Shown in pieces: positions 7,509-7,779 of a DNA stretch of 7,779 nucleotides. Every line of letters begins with the position of its first letter. The first letter of the stretch is position 1. Location: contig SKOL01000107.1 of the NCBI GenBank assembly GCA_007120055.1, forward strand, positions 1 through 7,779, read 5' to 3'. The DNA is from Anaerobacillus sp. (GTDB taxonomy: Bacteria; Bacillota; Bacilli; Bacillales_H; Anaerobacillaceae). The notes under the pieces were generated by a model. That model was not told the origin of the DNA. It did not search any database and worked only from the letters and a program-made list of their open reading frames with translations. The translations under genes were made by a program, and so were the position numbers.

Positions 7509-7593
7509 TGAGTGAATTTCATAATTACCTAAAATGAGCCATATCAAACTATATATAGTTTATTGGCGATAATATTGAATTATGAAATTCATT
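7509..7593. repeat. Palindromic intergenic element, copy 2 (short form)
   Basis: This is the second copy of the element at 2823-2940, here about 85 bp. The outer arms TGAATTTCATAATT (7513-7526) and AATTATGAAATTCA (7578-7591) are a perfect 14-bp inverted repeat, and GTTAA/TTAAC flank them at 7503-7507 and 7592-7596. The core is a perfect 16-bp palindrome AAACTATATATAGTTT (7546-7561), next to GCCA (7538-7541) and TGGC (7564-7567), which can also pair. Relative to copy 1 the centre is shorter by about 33 bases, whereas the ends are nearly identical. It ends about 12 bases before the polC ribosome binding site. Confidence 0.85.
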
Positions 7594-7618
7594 AACTATA
7601 ATGAAAGGGGAGGAATTT

Positions 7619-7779
7619 ATGAACGAAGAAACACAAATACGGAAAGAGCGACTTCAATTACTCCTCCAACAAATTTTGTTTCCTGAGGACCTCTCACAAA
7701 AGTATTTTCATGATGGACTTATACACAAACTTTCTATTTATAAAAATGAAAAGAAGTGGCAGTTTGATTTTCAGCTACA
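7619..7779 (+). CDS. polC: DNA polymerase III alpha subunit, PolC type, N-terminal fragment
   Basis: PolC is the replicative Gram-positive DNA polymerase with a built-in proofreading exonuclease. Only the first 53 codons are inside the window; the gene continues past the right edge. The start ATG at 7619 is preceded by a very strong ribosome binding site, AAGGGGAGG (7605-7613), with five bases between. The visible protein reads MNEETQIRKERLQLLLQQI and continues with a YFHDGLIHKLSIYKNEKKW-like segment, which resembles the amino-terminal domain of B. subtilis PolC. That domain precedes the OB-fold, PHP, exonuclease and polymerase domains, none of which can be seen here. The identification rests on this short match and on position: polC follows proS in Bacillus. 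Confidence 0.88.
   Translation, partial: MNEETQIRKERLQLLLQQILFPEDLSQKYFHDGLIHKLSIYKNEKKWQFDFQL

Noticed and set aside
7362..7618. Small gene in the proS-polC spacer
   Set aside because: No open frame with a ribosome binding site is seen; two palindromic elements fill the spacer.

Overview
The window is a stretch of core chromosome from a low-GC Gram-positive bacterium, most probably a member of the Bacillaceae. The gene order pyrH-frr-uppS-cdsA-dxr-rasP(rseP)-proS-polC, all on the + strand, is the conserved Bacillus order, and the proteins resemble their Bacillus subtilis counterparts closely (compared from memory, not by a search). AT-rich spacers and strong AGGAG-type ribosome binding sites agree with this. 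I cannot name the genus.

Layout: the window opens inside pyrH (UMP kinase), whose first roughly 67 codons lie upstream. frr (ribosome recycling factor) overlaps it by one base. A Rho-independent terminator follows frr, and a sigma-A-like promoter then drives uppS (undecaprenyl diphosphate synthase). cdsA (CDP-diglyceride synthase) follows uppS after 15 bp. Next come dxr (DXP reductoisomerase), rasP (site-2 intramembrane protease) and proS (prolyl-tRNA synthetase). The window ends 53 codons into polC (replicative DNA polymerase III alpha).

The genes supply essential functions: pyrimidine nucleotides (pyrH), ribosome recycling and tRNA charging (frr, proS), isoprenoid precursor synthesis and its use for the cell-wall lipid carrier (dxr, uppS), phospholipid precursor (cdsA), membrane proteolysis and stress signalling (rasP), and replication (polC).

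The genes are ordinary; the interest lies between them. Three spacers are filled with palindromic or repeated DNA. (1) An imperfect palindromic element occurs twice, after cdsA and before polC, with shared ends and a variable core. (2) The rasP-proS spacer holds a 7-bp tandem array (AAAACTY, 14 units) facing a degenerate copy on the opposite strand across a perfect 14-bp palindrome. (3) A second, unrelated long hairpin follows proS. Elements 1 and 2 begin at or inside the stop codon of the upstream gene. I see no defence system, prophage, transposase gene, RNA gene or CRISPR array. No gene-free stretch exceeds 300 bases.
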